DNA of 64,000 nt from Rhizobium sp. Root1220 (lineage in GTDB: Bacteria > Pseudomonadota > Alphaproteobacteria > Rhizobiales > Rhizobiaceae). A program made the position numbers and the translations under genes. This document shows positions 29,008-37,876 of this stretch, piece by piece. How positions within the stretch are numbered: the stretch's first letter is position 1; each line of letters starts with the position of its first letter. The stretch spans positions 124,001 to 188,000 of the forward strand of contig NZ_LMDG01000012.1 of assembly GCF_001426265.1 (NCBI RefSeq), read 5' to 3'. The notes below the pieces were generated by a model. That model was not told the origin of the DNA and did not search any database. It was given only the letters and a program-made list of their open reading frames with translations.

Positions 29008-29247
29008 ATGGCAAAACTCGAGGACTTGCGCGCCTGCACGTTCGAGTTGAATCAACCTTCAACGAGTCGTCGGATCCCTTCAAGAGGCTTTATGATTGCT
29101 CCCGGCTCTGCGTCTCCATTGCGCGGCCCGCATTGTCCGGATTGCGCATGCGTATGGTCTCGGGCACATCCTGCCGTCTTCATGATTTCGGATGAGTGCC
29201 CGTTCACGAACGCGACGTGCCTGACGGTGGACGGAGGTCTGAGCGTC
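29008..29247 (+). pseudogene. Junction of possible ABC-ATPase start and short-chain dehydrogenase tail
   Basis: Thirteen bases after the permease stop an ATG begins MAKLEDLR, very like the MAKLELRN start of UgpC/MalK-type ATPases, and then loses any likeness. From 29173 to 29247 the same frame reads VFMISDECPFTNATCLTVDGGLSV, which matches the C-terminal SDEA-FVTG-VDGG segment of short-chain dehydrogenases. The 142-residue open frame (29008-29436) is therefore best seen as a deletion joint between two gene ends, not a real protein. The ATPase part rests on only five to eight residues. Confidence 0.5.
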
Positions 29248-29465
29248 CTGCTGCAGCACGCTGTACGAATGCATCGGGCAACTCATGTTCTACGTGGGGA
29301 CCCGACACGCTACAATTTCGGCAAGACCTACTGCCAATCACCAATGGGCGACGACGTCTTGCCTAGTTTCACCTTCGAGCTGTCGCAGGTAGCCCCGCTC
29401 TTCATCTCGATCTCTGTGGGACGAGCACTGTACTAGCGCTGAACGCCGCTTCGGAGTTCTCATCA

Positions 29466-29615
29466 GTGAAAACTATCGCCTCGCTCATCGAGACCTGCAA
29501 GCTCAATGCTGTCGATCCGTTCGCCTACCTGTCCGCCACGCTCACCGCAATCGTCAACGGCCACAGGCAGTCCCGAATTGAGGAACTCTTGCCATGGAAT
29601 TGTCTGGTGGGGTAA
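29466..29615 (+). mobile_element. IS66-family transposase, C-terminal remnant
   Basis: A 49-codon frame from GTG 29466 reads IASLIETCKLNAVDPFAYLS, then LTAIVNGHRQSRIEELLPWN and a stop. This is the conserved end of IS66 TnpC transposases (IETCKLNGVDP...LLPWN). Everything upstream of the motif, including the catalytic DDE part, is gone, and I find no terminal inverted repeat. A dead trace of an insertion sequence. Confidence 0.85.
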
Positions 29616-29718
29616 CGCACGCACAAGGACCGCAATCAGTTCCTTGCGCTATAATCCTGCGTGTCTGAGCGCGTTGCTAAAGTCCTTCAGGTTGTTATGG
29701 TGAAGCGGCAGCTTTTGC

Positions 29719-30162
29719 ATGAGACAAGATATGATCTACGCAGATGTGCCAGGAGGAGATGAGTTGGTGGCGTGGTTCGGAGAGGTGCCCACTTTCCACG
29801 ATGCCGAGATAATCAGTCTGTCTCTCAGCCGAACCAGAGCCAGCGAACTCAAAATACACGGCTCGATCACGACCGACGGTGTCGATCCGAATGGATACAT
29901 CGTGCTTGATAAGCACGCTGTCGTGACCTTCAGCTTTGAAGGAATTATGGACCTTCAACTAGACGGCTTCAGCAGTCAGAATGTTATCGCAGGCCTTATC
30001 CTTCAGCGTGCAAGGGACCGAGGCCGTTCAGGCTACTATGCGACGCCGGAGGATGTTCTCGACATCGAGATCGAACTTCTCCCCTGCTATGGATTGGATG
30101 GATTTATCAGAGCAAAAAAAGTCGCGATATCATTCATTAGAGATCGCCCGCCAGAAGCATAG
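29719..30162 (+). CDS. Imm50-like small protein
   Basis: 147 residues, no signal peptide or membrane segment. GEVPTFHDAEIISLSLSR near the start, VVTFSFEGIMDLQLDGFSSQNVI in the middle and ELLPCYGLDGFIRAKKV near the end match what I recall of the Imm50 immunity-protein family and related hypothetical proteins. Imm50 proteins are predicted to protect against polymorphic toxins, but none is encoded nearby, so this could be an orphan. Flanked by IS66 and integrase scraps. AGGAGGAG occurs inside the frame just before a GTG/TTG pair, so a start near 29765 is possible. Confidence 0.6.
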   Translation: MRQDMIYADVPGGDELVAWFGEVPTFHDAEIISLSLSRTRASELKIHGSITTDGVDPNGYIVLDKHAVVTFSFEGIMDLQLDGFSSQNVIAGLILQRARDRGRSGYYATPEDVLDIEIELLPCYGLDGFIRAKKVAISFIRDRPPEA

Positions 30163-30213
30163 CGACGCTGCCGTTACCCTCAAGGCTGCGCGACCTCGCC
30201 ATCAAATGTATAA

Positions 30214-30378
30214 TTACAACGTGCGAGAAGCGGCACACCGCTTACCCGGCACGTGCGCAGCGGTCATGTGGGTGTACCGGAACAGCATCCGGGCATCTTT
30301 GTGGCCGCTGATCAGGCTCACCTCGGGGACCGACAGATCCCGCTCGAACAACGCGAGTAGATCCGACAGTGCCGCCCA
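30214..30378 (-). pseudogene. Tyrosine integrase, C-terminal remnant
   Basis: The minus strand gives an open 54-codon stretch with LFERDLSVPEVSLISGHKDA followed by RMLFRYTHMTAAHV. This holds the third-box His (ISGHKD) and the Tyr nucleophile (FRYTH) of phage/XerC-type recombinases. The Arg and HxxR boxes are missing and a TGA (30379-30381) closes it upstream. It lies 130 bases from the 3' end of tRNA-Ser and points the same way, the usual position of an island integrase. Confidence 0.85.
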
Positions 30379-30406
30379 TCAGGCATGCAGCTGTGCAGAA
30401 CAAGAG

Positions 30407-30446
30407 TTGTTGCAACAATGTTGCAGAAAACTGTTGAAATGTTGCA
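30407..30446. repeat. TGTTGCA repeat cluster near tRNA-Ser
   Basis: TGTTGCA occurs at 30408, 30419 and 30440, with a one-base variant (TGTTGAA) at 30432; the first copy lies in the perfect palindrome TTGTTGCAACAA (30407-30418). The cluster is between the integrase remnant and the tRNA 3' end, where recombinase arm or excisionase sites would be expected. Confidence 0.45.
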
Positions 30447-30507
30447 AGCGGGGCGAGATATCGGTCGAATGGAGCGGCGGAAAATATTCAGGTTTTTCAA
30501 TCGCTTA

Positions 30508-30597
30508 TGGCGGAAGAGGTGGGATTCGAACCCACGGTACGGTTTCCCGCACGCCGGTTTTCAAGACCGGTTCCTTAAACCACTCGGACACTCTTCC
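30508..30597 (-). tRNA. tRNA-Ser (anticodon TGA)
   Basis: On the minus strand a 90-base gene starts GGAAGAGTGTCC and ends in encoded CCA. The acceptor stem GGAAGAG/CTCTTCC pairs fully; the anticodon stem-loop is CCGGTCTTGAAAACCGG with anticodon TGA; a long variable arm (GCGGGAAACCGT) marks a class II tRNA; the T-arm is GTGGGTTCGAATCCCAC. Its 3' end faces the scrap zone and integrase remnant. Confidence 0.97.
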
Positions 30598-31072
30598 ATC
30601 TGATTGAGTTGATCGCGATTCCGCGTTTGGCGCTGAGATATTTCGGGCGCCCGCCACCGGTTGCATTCAAGTCAAGTCCGGACGCTTTATAGCGCTTCGG
30701 CTTGCAGCGTCAACCTGTTCTACGGTTGGGTTGCAGATCGGCGAGATGCTAATGTTTTTGGAATGATGCGTTGTTGGTACGTCGCAACCGGGAGGGTCTT
30801 GGAATCGGAGTGGACCAAAGCGACCAGCGGAAGAAGCGCCGCGGCAGGCCCCCCGTGGGCCACAAGGGACTGGAAACGCGCCAGGCGAAGATGCCTTAAT
30901 TAGCATTTTGTTAACCATGTTAATTAGAATTGACTCTATCTCGGGGAAATGTGTCGCAAATTTGCCACGAAGACCGCATGATTAAAGTCTCGTTAGGTTG
31001 GTGGGATTAGGGGTGACTGACCCATTCTGGGCAGATTTCTTAACCATAACGGTCTTGAGCGGCGTGAGACAT
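30598..31072 (+). promoter_or_regulatory. rlpA upstream region with CtrA-like sites
   Basis: 475 bases without a gene. It is AT-rich in its second half and holds two copies of TTAACCAT (30911-30918 and 31040-31047), the motif linked with CtrA binding in rhizobia, plus a GACTC (GANTC-type CcrM methylation site) at 30932-30936. Such elements mark cell-cycle-controlled promoters. The gene downstream acts at the septum in other bacteria, which fits. Confidence 0.45.
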
Positions 31073-32146
31073 ATGAGACGAGACTACGGGGCGGTGTCAT
31101 TCGCGGCGGGGATCCGATGGGTCGGGCTATCGCTGATCTGTGCAACGATTACAGCCTGTGGATCGACGCCGGCGCCGACGAAGCGCACGCACGGGAAGGA
31201 ATACTTCTCGGAAAAAGAATATGGCGTGAAGGCAAGCCCCAGGGTTGCGACGGGCGATAATATCCCCAAGGGCGGCGGCCGCTACATCGTAGGTAATCCC
31301 TATATGGTGAAGGGCAAGCGGTATTATCCAAAGGAAGATTTTTCCTACAACAAGGTCGGCATTGCGTCGTGGTATGGCTCGGCATTTCACGGCCGCCTGA
31401 CCGCTAACGGCGAAGTCTATGATCAGATGCATCTTTCCGCCGCGCATCCGACATTTCCGCTTCCGAGCTATGCACGGGTGACCAATACCGAAAACGGCTC
31501 CTCCGTCGTCGTGCGTGTCAACGATCGCGGTCCGTATCACGAGGGGCGCATCATCGATCTTTCCAACAAGACCGCCGACATGCTTGACCTGCAGCACAGC
31601 GGTACTGGCAACGTGCGTGTTCAATATGTCGGTCGTGCCCGTATGGACGGCCACGATATGCCTTATCTGATGGCATCCTATGTGCCGAAAGGCAGTCGCG
31701 TCCCCGGCATCAATCCGGGTGGCGGCCAGATTGCCACGGGCGTGATGGTCGCGTCGAACAGCAAACGCATCACTGCCGACCAGTTGCAGAGCTTCGGCGG
31801 CTTTACACCAGCGCCGGAAAATGTGCCGGTGCCGCTATCCGCGACTTCATATGCCGGCTCTACGCCAAGTGCGAAGTACAACGGAGCGCCGGTTCCCAAG
31901 CCCGTCGCACAGCCGTCTTTTGGCAACGCCGCGCCATCCTTCGACCAGGTGGTGGTGTTGCCTGAGATCGGTCCGTTCCCCTACGAGCGTCCGTTTGGAC
32001 GGCCGCAAGGCTCGTTGGCAATGGGTTATCAGGAAGAGGGCGTGAAGACCGTGACCGTCGATCTCGCGTTTGATGCTGTTATGGTCCGAAACGACGGACT
32101 CACGCAGGATTCCATTCTCGCATCGTTCAAGCGGCATAAGCGGTAA
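31073..32146 (+). CDS. rlpA: RlpA-type septal lytic transglycosylase
   Basis: 357 residues. Signal peptide with a lipobox-like ITAC (Cys near residue 30), so probably a lipoprotein. The double-psi beta-barrel spans about 100-190: GIASWYGSAFHGRLTANGE, AAHPTFPLPSYARVTN, and VRVNDRGPYHEGRIIDLS with the catalytic-type Asp. RlpA cuts naked glycan at the division site. There is no SPOR domain; the second half is low-complexity Pro/Gly/Ser-rich and probably disordered. ATG 31073 is taken because MRRDYG starts the signal peptide; the GTG/TTG-led frame from 30998 adds a tail with no purpose. Confidence 0.9.
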   Translation: MRRDYGAVSFAAGIRWVGLSLICATITACGSTPAPTKRTHGKEYFSEKEYGVKASPRVATGDNIPKGGGRYIVGNPYMVKGKRYYPKEDFSYNKVGIASWYGSAFHGRLTANGEVYDQMHLSAAHPTFPLPSYARVTNTENGSSVVVRVNDRGPYHEGRIIDLSNKTADMLDLQHSGTGNVRVQYVGRARMDGHDMPYLMASYVPKGSRVPGINPGGGQIATGVMVASNSKRITADQLQSFGGFTPAPENVPVPLSATSYAGSTPSAKYNGAPVPKPVAQPSFGNAAPSFDQVVVLPEIGPFPYERPFGRPQGSLAMGYQEEGVKTVTVDLAFDAVMVRNDGLTQDSILASFKRHKR

Positions 32147-32222
32147 CGCGGGGCTTCATGTGAATGCGGCGATTGTGTCGCAGCGCATCAGGTTCTAGAG
32201 TCCGCAAAAGGCAGCATGATTG

Positions 32223-33431
32223 ATGGGGTTTTCGGTGTTGAAGCGTCTACTTGGCCTCTGTGTCTGTCTTCTGCCATTCGCTTCCGGAACTGCCGCCGCG
32301 CCGAACGAACCCAATGCACCGTTCGTGACAAAAGCCGCACAGGCGTACATGGTGGAGTCGTCCACCGGCACGGTGCTGCTGGCCAAAAGCGAGAACCAGA
32401 CATTCTCGCCCGCTTCGTTGGCCAAGCTGATGACGCTCGAACTCACTTTCGATGCACTTGCCAAAGGCCAGATCACGCTCGACACGCAATACCGGGTTTC
32501 CGAGTATGCCTGGCGAACCGGCGGCGCGCCGTCTCGTACGGCGACGATGTTTGCGGCGCTTAAGTCAAGCGTGCGCGTCGAGGATCTCATCAAGGGGATC
32601 GCGATCCAAGGGGCCAACGACAGTTGCATCATTCTTGCGGAGGGGATGAGTGGTGACGAGCCTTCCTTCGCCGAGGCCATGACGCGCCGGGCAAGGACAC
32701 TCGGAATGGAGCGGTCGATCTTTGGCAATTCCACGGGCTTACCGGACGGCAAGAGCAGGACGACTGCTCTGGATATGGTGACGCTCGCAGTTCAGCTGCA
32801 GAAGTCCTACCCGGATTTCTATCCGCTGTTCGCTCAACCCGATTTCGAATGGAACAGGATATTTCAGCGCAACCGAAATCCGTTGCTCGGATTTGGAATG
32901 GGCGTTGATGGTCTTGCCACGGGATTTGCCGACGGCGAGGGCTATTCGATTGTCGCATCGGCGCAGCGCAATGGCAGGCGCCTGTTTGTGGCGCTGGCTG
33001 GCATAGCCTCCGACAAGGAGCGTACCGACGAGGCAAAACGTGTGCTTGAGTGGGGGTTGTCGGCTTTTGAGAGCCGGCAGATCTTTGGCGAGAGCGAAGT
33101 GATCGGACAGGCGGGCGTCTATGGTGGTACATTGCGCAAGGTCGATCTCGTAGCGAAGTCGGCTGTCAGCGTCTACATGCCGGTCAGCAATCCCGAGCGA
33201 CTTTCGGCGCGCATAACCTATCGCTGGCCGTTGATGGCGCCCGTCGCAGCCGAGCGCGAGGTCGCGACACTGAGGATATTCGCGGGCAGCCGCGTGGTGC
33301 GTGACCTCCCACTTTTCACGAAGGAGAGTGTCGAAGTTGGTTCGCTCGGCAGTCGGGCCGTCGACGCGATTATGGAACTCGGTGAAACGCTGCTGTTCTC
33401 CTGGTTGTGGGACAAACCGGAGCCCACGTGA
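32223..33431 (+). CDS. D-alanyl-D-alanine carboxypeptidase family protein (DacF-like)
   Basis: 402 residues, S11 peptidase/PBP5 family. Signal peptide about 25 residues. SxxK is visible as SPASLAKLMTLE. The second motif, usually S-x-N, reads GAN (AIQGANDSCIILAEG), and the KTG box, usually GLKTG, reads DGLATGF. A C-terminal beta-domain follows (about 290-370) and a terminal amphipathic anchor is likely. The enzyme would trim the last D-Ala of peptidoglycan stems; two changed motifs raise doubt about activity. First gene of the core tmk-holB block. Confidence 0.85.
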   Translation: MGFSVLKRLLGLCVCLLPFASGTAAAPNEPNAPFVTKAAQAYMVESSTGTVLLAKSENQTFSPASLAKLMTLELTFDALAKGQITLDTQYRVSEYAWRTGGAPSRTATMFAALKSSVRVEDLIKGIAIQGANDSCIILAEGMSGDEPSFAEAMTRRARTLGMERSIFGNSTGLPDGKSRTTALDMVTLAVQLQKSYPDFYPLFAQPDFEWNRIFQRNRNPLLGFGMGVDGLATGFADGEGYSIVASAQRNGRRLFVALAGIASDKERTDEAKRVLEWGLSAFESRQIFGESEVIGQAGVYGGTLRKVDLVAKSAVSVYMPVSNPERLSARITYRWPLMAPVAAEREVATLRIFAGSRVVRDLPLFTKESVEVGSLGSRAVDAIMELGETLLFSWLWDKPEPT

Positions 33432-33545
33432 TCGCGACATTGGTGGCTCACACGGGGATGGTTCGCTTGAGGCGGTTTCGCTGACGGTGATCTTCCGCTA
33501 GATGTAGGCCAGAGGCGCAGCGCGGACGCGCCGAAATGCGGGAAA

Positions 33546-34259
33546 TTGTCATTGTCATCCGGGACTGGATTGTTTGTTACGTTTGAAGGCGGTGAGGGTG
33601 CGGGAAAGTCAACGCAGATTCGTCGCCTCGCTGAATCTCTTCGTGCCAATGGCTATGATGTGTTGCTGACCCGCGAGCCTGGAGGTTCATCCGGCGCGGA
33701 GGCAGTGCGGCACGTTTTGCTTTCCGGCGCCGCGGAGGCGTTCGGCACACGGATGGAAGCAATTCTCTTCGCAGCCGCCCGCAACGATCATGTCGAGGAA
33801 GTTATCCGTCCGGCGCTTGCGGCCCAGACTGTTGTGCTCTGCGATCGCTTCATGGATTCTTCTCGTGTCTACCAGGGCGTGACCGGCAACCTTGAGGCCG
33901 AGTTCATCGAGACACTTCAGCGCGTTGCCGTAAACGGCATCGTTCCCGATTGCACTCTCATCCTCGATCTGCCGGCAACGGCGGGGCTTGAGCGCGCCCG
34001 AAGGAGGGGTGCAACCGCCGATCTCGGTCCGGACCGATACGAAAAAGAGGAGCTGCAGACGCACGAGAAGCGGCGCGAGGCTTTCCTCGACATTGCGGCG
34101 CGGGAGCCGGAGCGCTGCCACGTCATCGATGCGATGCAGGCCGAAGAAACGATCGCGACTGCGATTTTCGCGGTCGTTGAACACCATCTATTACCGCGGG
34201 AGACACCGACTACTGCCGCGGGAGACGCGGAAAATCGCGCGGAGGCTGCGCATGAGTGA
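33546..34259 (+). CDS. tmk: Thymidylate kinase
   Basis: 237 residues. P-loop [30 protein letters not shown] (DR-binding region), [13 protein letters not shown] and a LID with RARRRG. Phosphorylates dTMP to dTDP. The start is a TTG at 33546 with GGGAAA ahead; no ATG is available before the P-loop. Tail beyond residue 215 ([10 protein letters not shown]) is extra. Overlaps holB by 8 bases. Confidence 0.95.
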   Translation: MSLSSGTGLFVTFEGGEGAGKSTQIRRLAESLRANGYDVLLTREPGGSSGAEAVRHVLLSGAAEAFGTRMEAILFAAARNDHVEEVIRPALAAQTVVLCDRFMDSSRVYQGVTGNLEAEFIETLQRVAVNGIVPDCTLILDLPATAGLERARRRGATADLGPDRYEKEELQTHEKRREAFLDIAAREPERCHVIDAMQAEETIATAIFAVVEHHLLPRETPTTAAGDAENRAEAAHE

Positions 34260-35277
34260 TGAACGGCCCGGACTTCTGGACGGCGCGATCTGGCCGGCGG
34301 ACAATACGAAACTCTATGGCCACGAGGATGCGGAAGCATTCCTTGCGCACTCTTACCGCTCCGGTAAGGGTCACCACGCGATCCTGATCGAGGGACCGGC
34401 GGGGATTGGCAAGGCGACGCTCGCCTTTCGTTTTGCCAATCACGTTCTGACGCACCCAGACCCGGCAAGCGCCCCCGAGAGTATGGCTGATCCAGATCCC
34501 GCAGCGAGTATCAGCCGACTGGTCTCTTCGGGCGCTTCCCACAATCTGCTGCATCTGGCGCGTCCGGTCGATGAGAAGACCGGCAAGATCAAGTCTGCAA
34601 TCACGGTCGACGAGGTCCGGCGGGCAGGGCGCTTCTTCTCCCAGACATCGGGCACCGGCAACTGGCGTATCATCGTCATCGATCCCGCCGACGACATGAA
34701 CCGCAATGCGGCGAATGCCATCCTCAAGATTCTCGAGGAGCCGCCCAAGCGCGCGATGTTCCTGTTGATTTCCCATGCGCCGGGCAAGCTGCTGCCGACT
34801 ATCCGATCGCGTTGCCTGCCGCTAAGGCTATCGCCGCTTGGGGATAGTGCATTGGGCGCTGCCCTTGCCAACCTCGGCGTCGATGCCAGTGAGGGCGGCT
34901 TGCTTGCGGCTGCCAAGGGCAGCGTGGGTGAGGCACTCAAACTCGTAAACTATGGCGGTGGAGAGATTATCGCTGCCTACAACGAGGTTCTCGCGACGCA
35001 AGGACCTTCGGCGCGCAAGGCGATGCACCGCCTTGCAGACGCCCTGTCCGGCAAGGAGAGCGAAACGATCTTCGAGTTTTTTGCCGGACACGTAGGCGAC
35101 GACCTCATCAACAGGGCGCGCGCAGCAGCGATGGCGGGACAGGTCGCCGCAGCTGAAAGGCTCTCGCGGATTCACTCGGATATTGCGGAAAGGCTAGCGG
35201 TTTCGGATGCCTATAATCTTGACCGCAAGCAGACGGTCCTGAGCATCCTCGGCGAGATCAAGCAGCCTGGGCCGTGA
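34252..35277 (+). CDS. holB: DNA polymerase III delta-prime subunit
   Basis: 341 residues from ATG 34252. AAA+ clamp-loader subunit: Walker [36 protein letters not shown] (sensor/Walker B region) and [16 protein letters not shown] with [14 protein letters not shown]. It loads the sliding clamp with HolA and DnaX. The frame further upstream (from 33988) is inside tmk. Its stop directly abuts the stop of the TSUP gene on the other strand. Confidence 0.94.
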   Translation: MSDERPGLLDGAIWPADNTKLYGHEDAEAFLAHSYRSGKGHHAILIEGPAGIGKATLAFRFANHVLTHPDPASAPESMADPDPAASISRLVSSGASHNLLHLARPVDEKTGKIKSAITVDEVRRAGRFFSQTSGTGNWRIIVIDPADDMNRNAANAILKILEEPPKRAMFLLISHAPGKLLPTIRSRCLPLRLSPLGDSALGAALANLGVDASEGGLLAAAKGSVGEALKLVNYGGGEIIAAYNEVLATQGPSARKAMHRLADALSGKESETIFEFFAGHVGDDLINRARAAAMAGQVAAAERLSRIHSDIAERLAVSDAYNLDRKQTVLSILGEIKQPGP

Positions 35278-36078
35278 TCAGGCGGACAACAGCTTCCAGG
35301 CGACGACGGCCAGCGTGAGTGCAAGCACGATCCGGATTGTCCGCTCGTGCAGCCTGGGTGCTATCAGGCTGCCGGCAATGATGCCGGGGATGGAGCCGAC
35401 CAGGAGTGCGAGCAGAATCCCCCAATCGATCTCGCCGATCATCCAGTAACCCATGCCGCCGATCAGGGTGAGAGGCACTGCATGTACAATATCGGAGCCG
35501 ACGATCTCACGGACGTCCAGTCGAGGATACAGAACAAGAAGCACGGTCACGCCGAGCGCCCCTGCACCGACGGACGTCAGTGTCACCAACACGCCAAGCG
35601 CGAGACCGAGCATTGTCGTCCAAAGCGCAATAGTAACCGGCCTAGGCTTGGAACGCCTTCCGATCGCTCGAAGCGCCAGCGCAAGAACCTGCTTGCGAAA
35701 GACCAGCATGACGGCGGTCATTACCACTAACCAGCCGAGCGCGGTTGTGATTGTGTGTGCCGCTTCGACGCTCTTGCGGTCGATGCCCGCCAGCAGCCAG
35801 AGCATCAGCATGGCAGCGGGGACGCTGCCAGCCGCAAGACAGCCCACGATACGCCAATTGACCCTTCCGTGCATGCCGTGGACCGCCGTGCCGGCTGTCT
35901 TGGTCACGGCGGCATAGAGCAGGTCGGTGCCGACAGCGGTAGCAGGATGGATGCCAAAAAGCAGCACCAAAAGCGGCGTCATCAGCGAGCCGCCGCCCAC
36001 GCCCGTGATGCCGACAAGTGCGCCAACAAAGAGGCCCGAGAGAGAATAGAGTGGATTGAAGCTGGCAAGAAAAGTCAA
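35278..36078 (-). CDS. TSUP (TauE/SafE) family membrane exporter
   Basis: 266 residues, about eight helices in two repeats. Repeat starts are GALVGITGVGGGSLMTPLLVLLFG and LGVLVTLTSVGAGALGVTVLLVLY, the family hallmark. Members export sulfite, sulfonates or related anions; the substrate is unknown. It runs against the core genes on both sides and ends with no gap at holB, so it looks inserted into the holB-metG block. Confidence 0.9.
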   Translation of the reverse strand: MTFLASFNPLYSLSGLFVGALVGITGVGGGSLMTPLLVLLFGIHPATAVGTDLLYAAVTKTAGTAVHGMHGRVNWRIVGCLAAGSVPAAMLMLWLLAGIDRKSVEAAHTITTALGWLVVMTAVMLVFRKQVLALALRAIGRRSKPRPVTIALWTTMLGLALGVLVTLTSVGAGALGVTVLLVLYPRLDVREIVGSDIVHAVPLTLIGGMGYWMIGEIDWGILLALLVGSIPGIIAGSLIAPRLHERTIRIVLALTLAVVAWKLLSA

Positions 36079-36307
36079 ACGGCTACCTCAAGGACGCGCG
36101 TGAAATCGTGCTGCCAAGCATGGGAGTTGTCACGTCGCTGTTGTCCCGCCATTTTCGTTTTGTCTGGGGTAGAATGCAGCCAAAACCGAGTCAAGGGCGG
36201 CCTTCCGCAGATCGCCAAATCACTGATCCTTGCCAAACTTAGTGTTTCGCTTCGCCGGCACATGCGCTAAGAGCGGCTGACAAATTTTATAGAGTAAGCC
36301 GGACACG

Positions 36308-37870
36308 ATGGCCGCCATGACAGACAAGACTCCTTATTACATCACCACCGCGATATCCTACCCGAACGGCAAGCCGCATATCGGCCATGCCTACGAACTG
36401 ATCGCGACCGATGCGATGGCGCGTTACCAGCGCCTCGACGGCAAGGATGTCTTCTTCCTGACGGGCACCGACGAGCACGGCCAGAAGATGCAGCAGACGG
36501 CGCGTGCCGAAGGTATTTCTGCGCAGGAGTTGGCCGATCGCAATTCCGCCGAGTTCCAGTCGATGGCCACGCTGTTGAACGCCTCGAACGATGACTTCAT
36601 CCGCACCACGCAGGAGAGGCACCACGAGACCTCGAAGAACATCTGGAACCTGATGGCCGATAGCGGTGACATCTACAAGGATAGCTACGCCGGGTGGTAT
36701 TCTGTGCGCGACGAAGCGTATTACCAGGAAAACGAGACGGAGCTGCGCGGTGATGGTGTGCGCTACGGACCACAGGGCACGCCGGTCGAGTGGGTGGAAG
36801 AGGCAAGCTACTTCTTCAAGCTCTCCGAGTACCAGGAGAAGCTTCTGGCGCTCTACGAAGCCAATCCGGATTTCATCGGGCCGGCCGAGCGACGCAACGA
36901 GGTGATCTCCTTCGTCAAGTCGGGGCTGAAAGATCTATCGATCTCGCGCACCACCTTCGACTGGGGCATCAAGGTTCCGAACGATCCTGCCCACGTCATG
37001 TATGTCTGGGTCGACGCGTTGACCAACTACATCACGGCAACCGGCTATATTGAAGACCAGAACGGCCCGCGGGCGAAATACTGGCCGGCCGATGTTCACA
37101 TTATCGGCAAGGACATCATCCGCTTCCACGCGGTCTATTGGCCAGCCTTCCTGATGTCGGCAAAACTGCCGCTGCCCAAGCGCGTGTTCGCGCACGGTTT
37201 CGTTTTGGCCAAGGGCGGCGAGAAGATGTCGAAGTCGCTCGGCAACGTGCTGGATCCGGTCGAGCTTATCGGTCATTTCGGGCTCGACGCGATCCGCTAT
37301 TTCCTGATGCGCGAAATCTCCTTCGGCCAGGACGGCAATTGCAGCGAAGACGCGATCGCCACCCGCATCAATGCCGACCTCGCAAACGGCATCGGCAATC
37401 TGGCCAGTCGCTCGCTGTCGATGATCGTCAAGAACTGCGATGGCCAGATTCCTGAATGCGGTCCGCTCACTGACGAGGACAAGGCAATGCTGTCAGCTGC
37501 CGACGCATTGCATGCTTCGACACACGATGACATGAACAGGCAGCTGATCCATCGTGCGCTTGCATCGATCATATCGGTCGTATCCGAAACCGACCGTTAC
37601 TTCGCTGGCCAGCAGCCGTGGGCGCTGAAGAAGACCGATCCCGCACGGATGGCAACGGTGCTCTACGTTACCGCCGAAGTCGTCCGCCAGATCGCGATCC
37701 TGTTGCAGCCGTTCGTACCGGAATCTGCCGACAAGCTGCTCGACCTGGTTGCCGCGCCCGCCGACAAGCGAGATTTTGCGGCACTTGGCGAAGCAGGCAG
37801 GCTTATCGCGGGCACGGCGATCGAGGCGCCAAAACCCGTCTTCCCACGCTATGTCGCACCGGAGGCGTGA
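36308..37870 (+). CDS. metG: Methionyl-tRNA synthetase
   Basis: 520 residues (ATG 36308; ATG 36317 gives [11 protein letters not shown] and is equally good). HIGH box [16 protein letters not shown] box [14 protein letters not shown], and the anticodon-binding helix bundle (about 380-510). The short connective peptide has no visible zinc Cys knuckles, and the C-terminal tRNA-binding EMAP domain is absent, as usual in alphaproteobacteria. Confidence 0.95.
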   Translation: MAAMTDKTPYYITTAISYPNGKPHIGHAYELIATDAMARYQRLDGKDVFFLTGTDEHGQKMQQTARAEGISAQELADRNSAEFQSMATLLNASNDDFIRTTQERHHETSKNIWNLMADSGDIYKDSYAGWYSVRDEAYYQENETELRGDGVRYGPQGTPVEWVEEASYFFKLSEYQEKLLALYEANPDFIGPAERRNEVISFVKSGLKDLSISRTTFDWGIKVPNDPAHVMYVWVDALTNYITATGYIEDQNGPRAKYWPADVHIIGKDIIRFHAVYWPAFLMSAKLPLPKRVFAHGFVLAKGGEKMSKSLGNVLDPVELIGHFGLDAIRYFLMREISFGQDGNCSEDAIATRINADLANGIGNLASRSLSMIVKNCDGQIPECGPLTDEDKAMLSAADALHASTHDDMNRQLIHRALASIISVVSETDRYFAGQQPWALKKTDPARMATVLYVTAEVVRQIAILLQPFVPESADKLLDLVAAPADKRDFAALGEAGRLIAGTAIEAPKPVFPRYVAPEA

Positions 37871-37876
37871 GGCTCC

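Noticed and set aside
30407..30446. Short CRISPR-like array
   Set aside because: Repeats are only 7 bases with irregular 8-21 base spacing; no cas genes in the window.
30661..30903. 80-codon open frame after tRNA-Ser
   Set aside because: No ribosome site, no recognisable sequence, overlaps the probable rlpA control region.
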